Assembly: GCA_030591195.1 (NCBI GenBank)
Contig: JAUVBO010000268.1
Coordinates: 1 to 5,548 of the forward strand
DNA from: Pseudomonadota bacterium
GTDB taxonomy: Bacteria > Myxococcota > Polyangia > GCA-2747355 > JACKDQ01
Direction: 5' to 3'
Length of the DNA stretch: 5,548 nucleotides
Positions 4,535 through 5,548 of this stretch are shown piece after piece (position 1 is the first letter of the stretch; each line of letters starts with the position of its first letter). The notes below the pieces were generated by a model that did no database searches, was not told the DNA's origin, and saw only the letters and a program-made list of their open reading frames with translations. The position numbers and the translations under genes are program-made.

Positions 4535-5548
4535 CTACTCCGGCGCCGCTTCCCGGAGACGTTCGACCTGCTGCTCGAGCTGCACCAACAGCACCGCGGC
4601 CTGCTCGATCTCGCCCAGCTTGATCGCGCGCTCGATCTCGGCCGCGCAGGACCTCACCGCCCTGGCCGAGACGTAGGCCGCCGCGCCCTTGAGCGAGTGC
4701 GCCTCTCGCCCCACGCGCTCGAGGTCCCGCTGCTCTACCGCCTCGCGCAGCGCCCGCAACAGCGAGGGGGCGTCCTTGAGGAACAGCCGCACCAGGTCGT
4801 CGCAGAGCTGCTCGTCACCCTCGAAGCGGGCGAGCAGCTCCTCGCGGTCGAGCGCAGGCCCTCCGGTGTCGGGCGTTGGCTGTACCTCCTGCCGGGCCGA
4901 GCGCCCCAAGCCGCGCCGCTGCTGCTCGATGGCCAGGTGGAGCCGCTCCGGATGAACCGGCTTGGAGACGAAGTCGTCCATGCCGACCTCCTCGCAACGC
5001 CGCCGGTCATCCGCCGTGATGTGGGCGGTGAGGGCGATGATCGGCACGCCGGGATCGCGCACGCCGGCCTCACTGGCGCGGATCCGCCGCGTCGCTTCGA
5101 GGCCATCCATCTCCGGCATCTGCACGTCCATCAGCACCACGTCGTGGTCGTCGTGGGCGAGCGCGGCGAGGGCCTGGACGCCGTTGTCCACCGCGGTGAC
5201 CTGGTAGCCGAGCCGCTCGAGGATCGTCATCGCCACCTTCTGGTTGACGTGGTTGTCCTCGGCGAGCAAGACGCGGGCCTGGCCCACCGCCTGGTGGACG
5301 AACGGAGGCTGGACGAACGGCGGCTGGGCGACGCCCGCGCCGGCACCGGCCGTGGTCCGCCGCTCGATCCGGCCCCCCGAGAGGGCCATACCCAGCGCCT
5401 CGAGCAGCTCGGCCTGCCTCACCGGCTTGGTCACCTCGCCGGCGACGTCGACCGAACCGACGACGTTGAGCGACCCGCTCGGTCGCGAGCTGCCGCTCGA
5501 GGGCAGGCCGACCTTGACCAGCGGCGGAAGTCGCAGCGACGGATCGCC
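4535..5548 (-). CDS. Hybrid sensor kinase, C-terminal part: receiver end, receiver, HPt (5' end outside window)
   Basis: The frame stays open to the right edge, so the 337 residues seen are the C-terminal part of a larger protein; a GTG at 5434 falls inside a receiver domain and is not the true start. Fragment residues 1-55 are the end of one receiver, with the conserved VTKPVRQAELLEAL after strand 5. Residues about 91-213 are a complete canonical receiver: acidic pocket E97-D98 (LLAEDN), phospho-acceptor D141 (VLMDVQMPEMDG), T174 (IIALTAH) and K196 (VSKPV). Residues about 233-330 are an HPt domain with phospho-histidine H284 in AHSLKGAAAYVSA. This receiver-receiver-HPt order is that of BarA/EvgS-type unorthodox kinases, in which phosphate passes His to Asp to His and on to a separate response regulator. 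The first receiver appears to lack the usual Thr/Ser of strand 4 (PLVKVG), so it may be a pseudo-receiver. The sensor, DHp and ATPase parts, and the partner regulator, are not in the window. Confidence 0.93.
   Translation of the reverse strand, partial: GDPSLRLPPLVKVGLPSSGSSRPSGSLNVVGSVDVAGEVTKPVRQAELLEALGMALSGGRIERRTTAGAGAGVAQPPFVQPPFVHQAVGQARVLLAEDNHVNQKVAMTILERLGYQVTAVDNGVQALAALAHDDHDVVLMDVQMPEMDGLEATRRIRASEAGVRDPGVPIIALTAHITADDRRRCEEVGMDDFVSKPVHPERLHLAIEQQRRGLGRSARQEVQPTPDTGGPALDREELLARFEGDEQLCDDLVRLFLKDAPSLLRALREAVEQRDLERVGREAHSLKGAAAYVSARAVRSCAAEIERAIKLGEIEQAAVLLVQLEQQVERLREAAPE
5295..5324. repeat. 15-bp tandem duplication in the kinase interdomain linker
   Basis: Two adjacent 15-bp units (5295-5309 and 5310-5324) differ at a single base (A at 5306, C at 5321). 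On the coding minus strand they encode QPPFV twice (QPPFVQPPFV) in the Ala/Gly/Pro linker between the two receivers. The change is silent (CCT versus CCG), so this looks like an in-frame slippage or duplication that the flexible linker tolerates. Confidence 0.85.

Overview
This 5.5 kb window has high GC content, genes with strongly G/C-ending codons, two secreted lipoproteins (one a Gly/Asp/Pro-rich-linked FG-GAP/VCBS protein ending in a 'GNLLRNGYLP' tail) and a dense set of signalling genes. That combination suggests a chromosome segment of a myxobacterium or relative (Myxococcota, formerly Deltaproteobacteria). This is a compositional and family-level inference; no rRNA or marker gene is present to confirm it.

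Layout from left to right. (1) 1-136 lies downstream of the first gene and holds one long inverted repeat (27-69) but no supported gene. (2) 137-1840, minus strand: a 567-aa FG-GAP/VCBS beta-propeller lipoprotein with eight Ca-binding-type loops. (3) 1948-2391, minus strand: a 147-aa lipoprotein of unrecognised family with a strong Shine-Dalgarno sequence. It is upstream of the propeller gene and may be co-transcribed with it, although the propeller gene may also have its own leaderless-type promoter. (4) 2392-2853: a 462-bp divergent intergenic region with no supported gene. It contains two divergently pointed sigma-54-type -24/-12 elements, an inverted repeat between them, a sigma-70-like promoter nearer the plus-strand gene, and small palindromes in that gene's leader. 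(5) 2854-4491, plus strand: a 545-aa signalling protein with two degenerate receiver-like domains around a coiled coil and a C-terminal GHKL (HATPase) domain, but no clear DHp histidine box. (6) 4535 to beyond 5548, minus strand: the C-terminal part of a hybrid sensor kinase (end of one receiver, a complete canonical receiver, an HPt domain). It converges on the previous gene across a 43-bp gap, and its sensor and kinase parts lie outside the window.

Working picture (inference): a cell-envelope lipoprotein pair and an unusual cytoplasmic GHKL protein are transcribed divergently from a shared control region that may be switched by a sigma-54 activator, next to a phosphorelay kinase. Nothing in the sequence proves the kinase acts on this region. 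The most interesting points are the paired sigma-54-like elements with the untranslated stretch downstream of one of them, and the architecture of the GHKL protein. I see no CRISPR array, transposon, tRNA, rRNA or clear phage gene.
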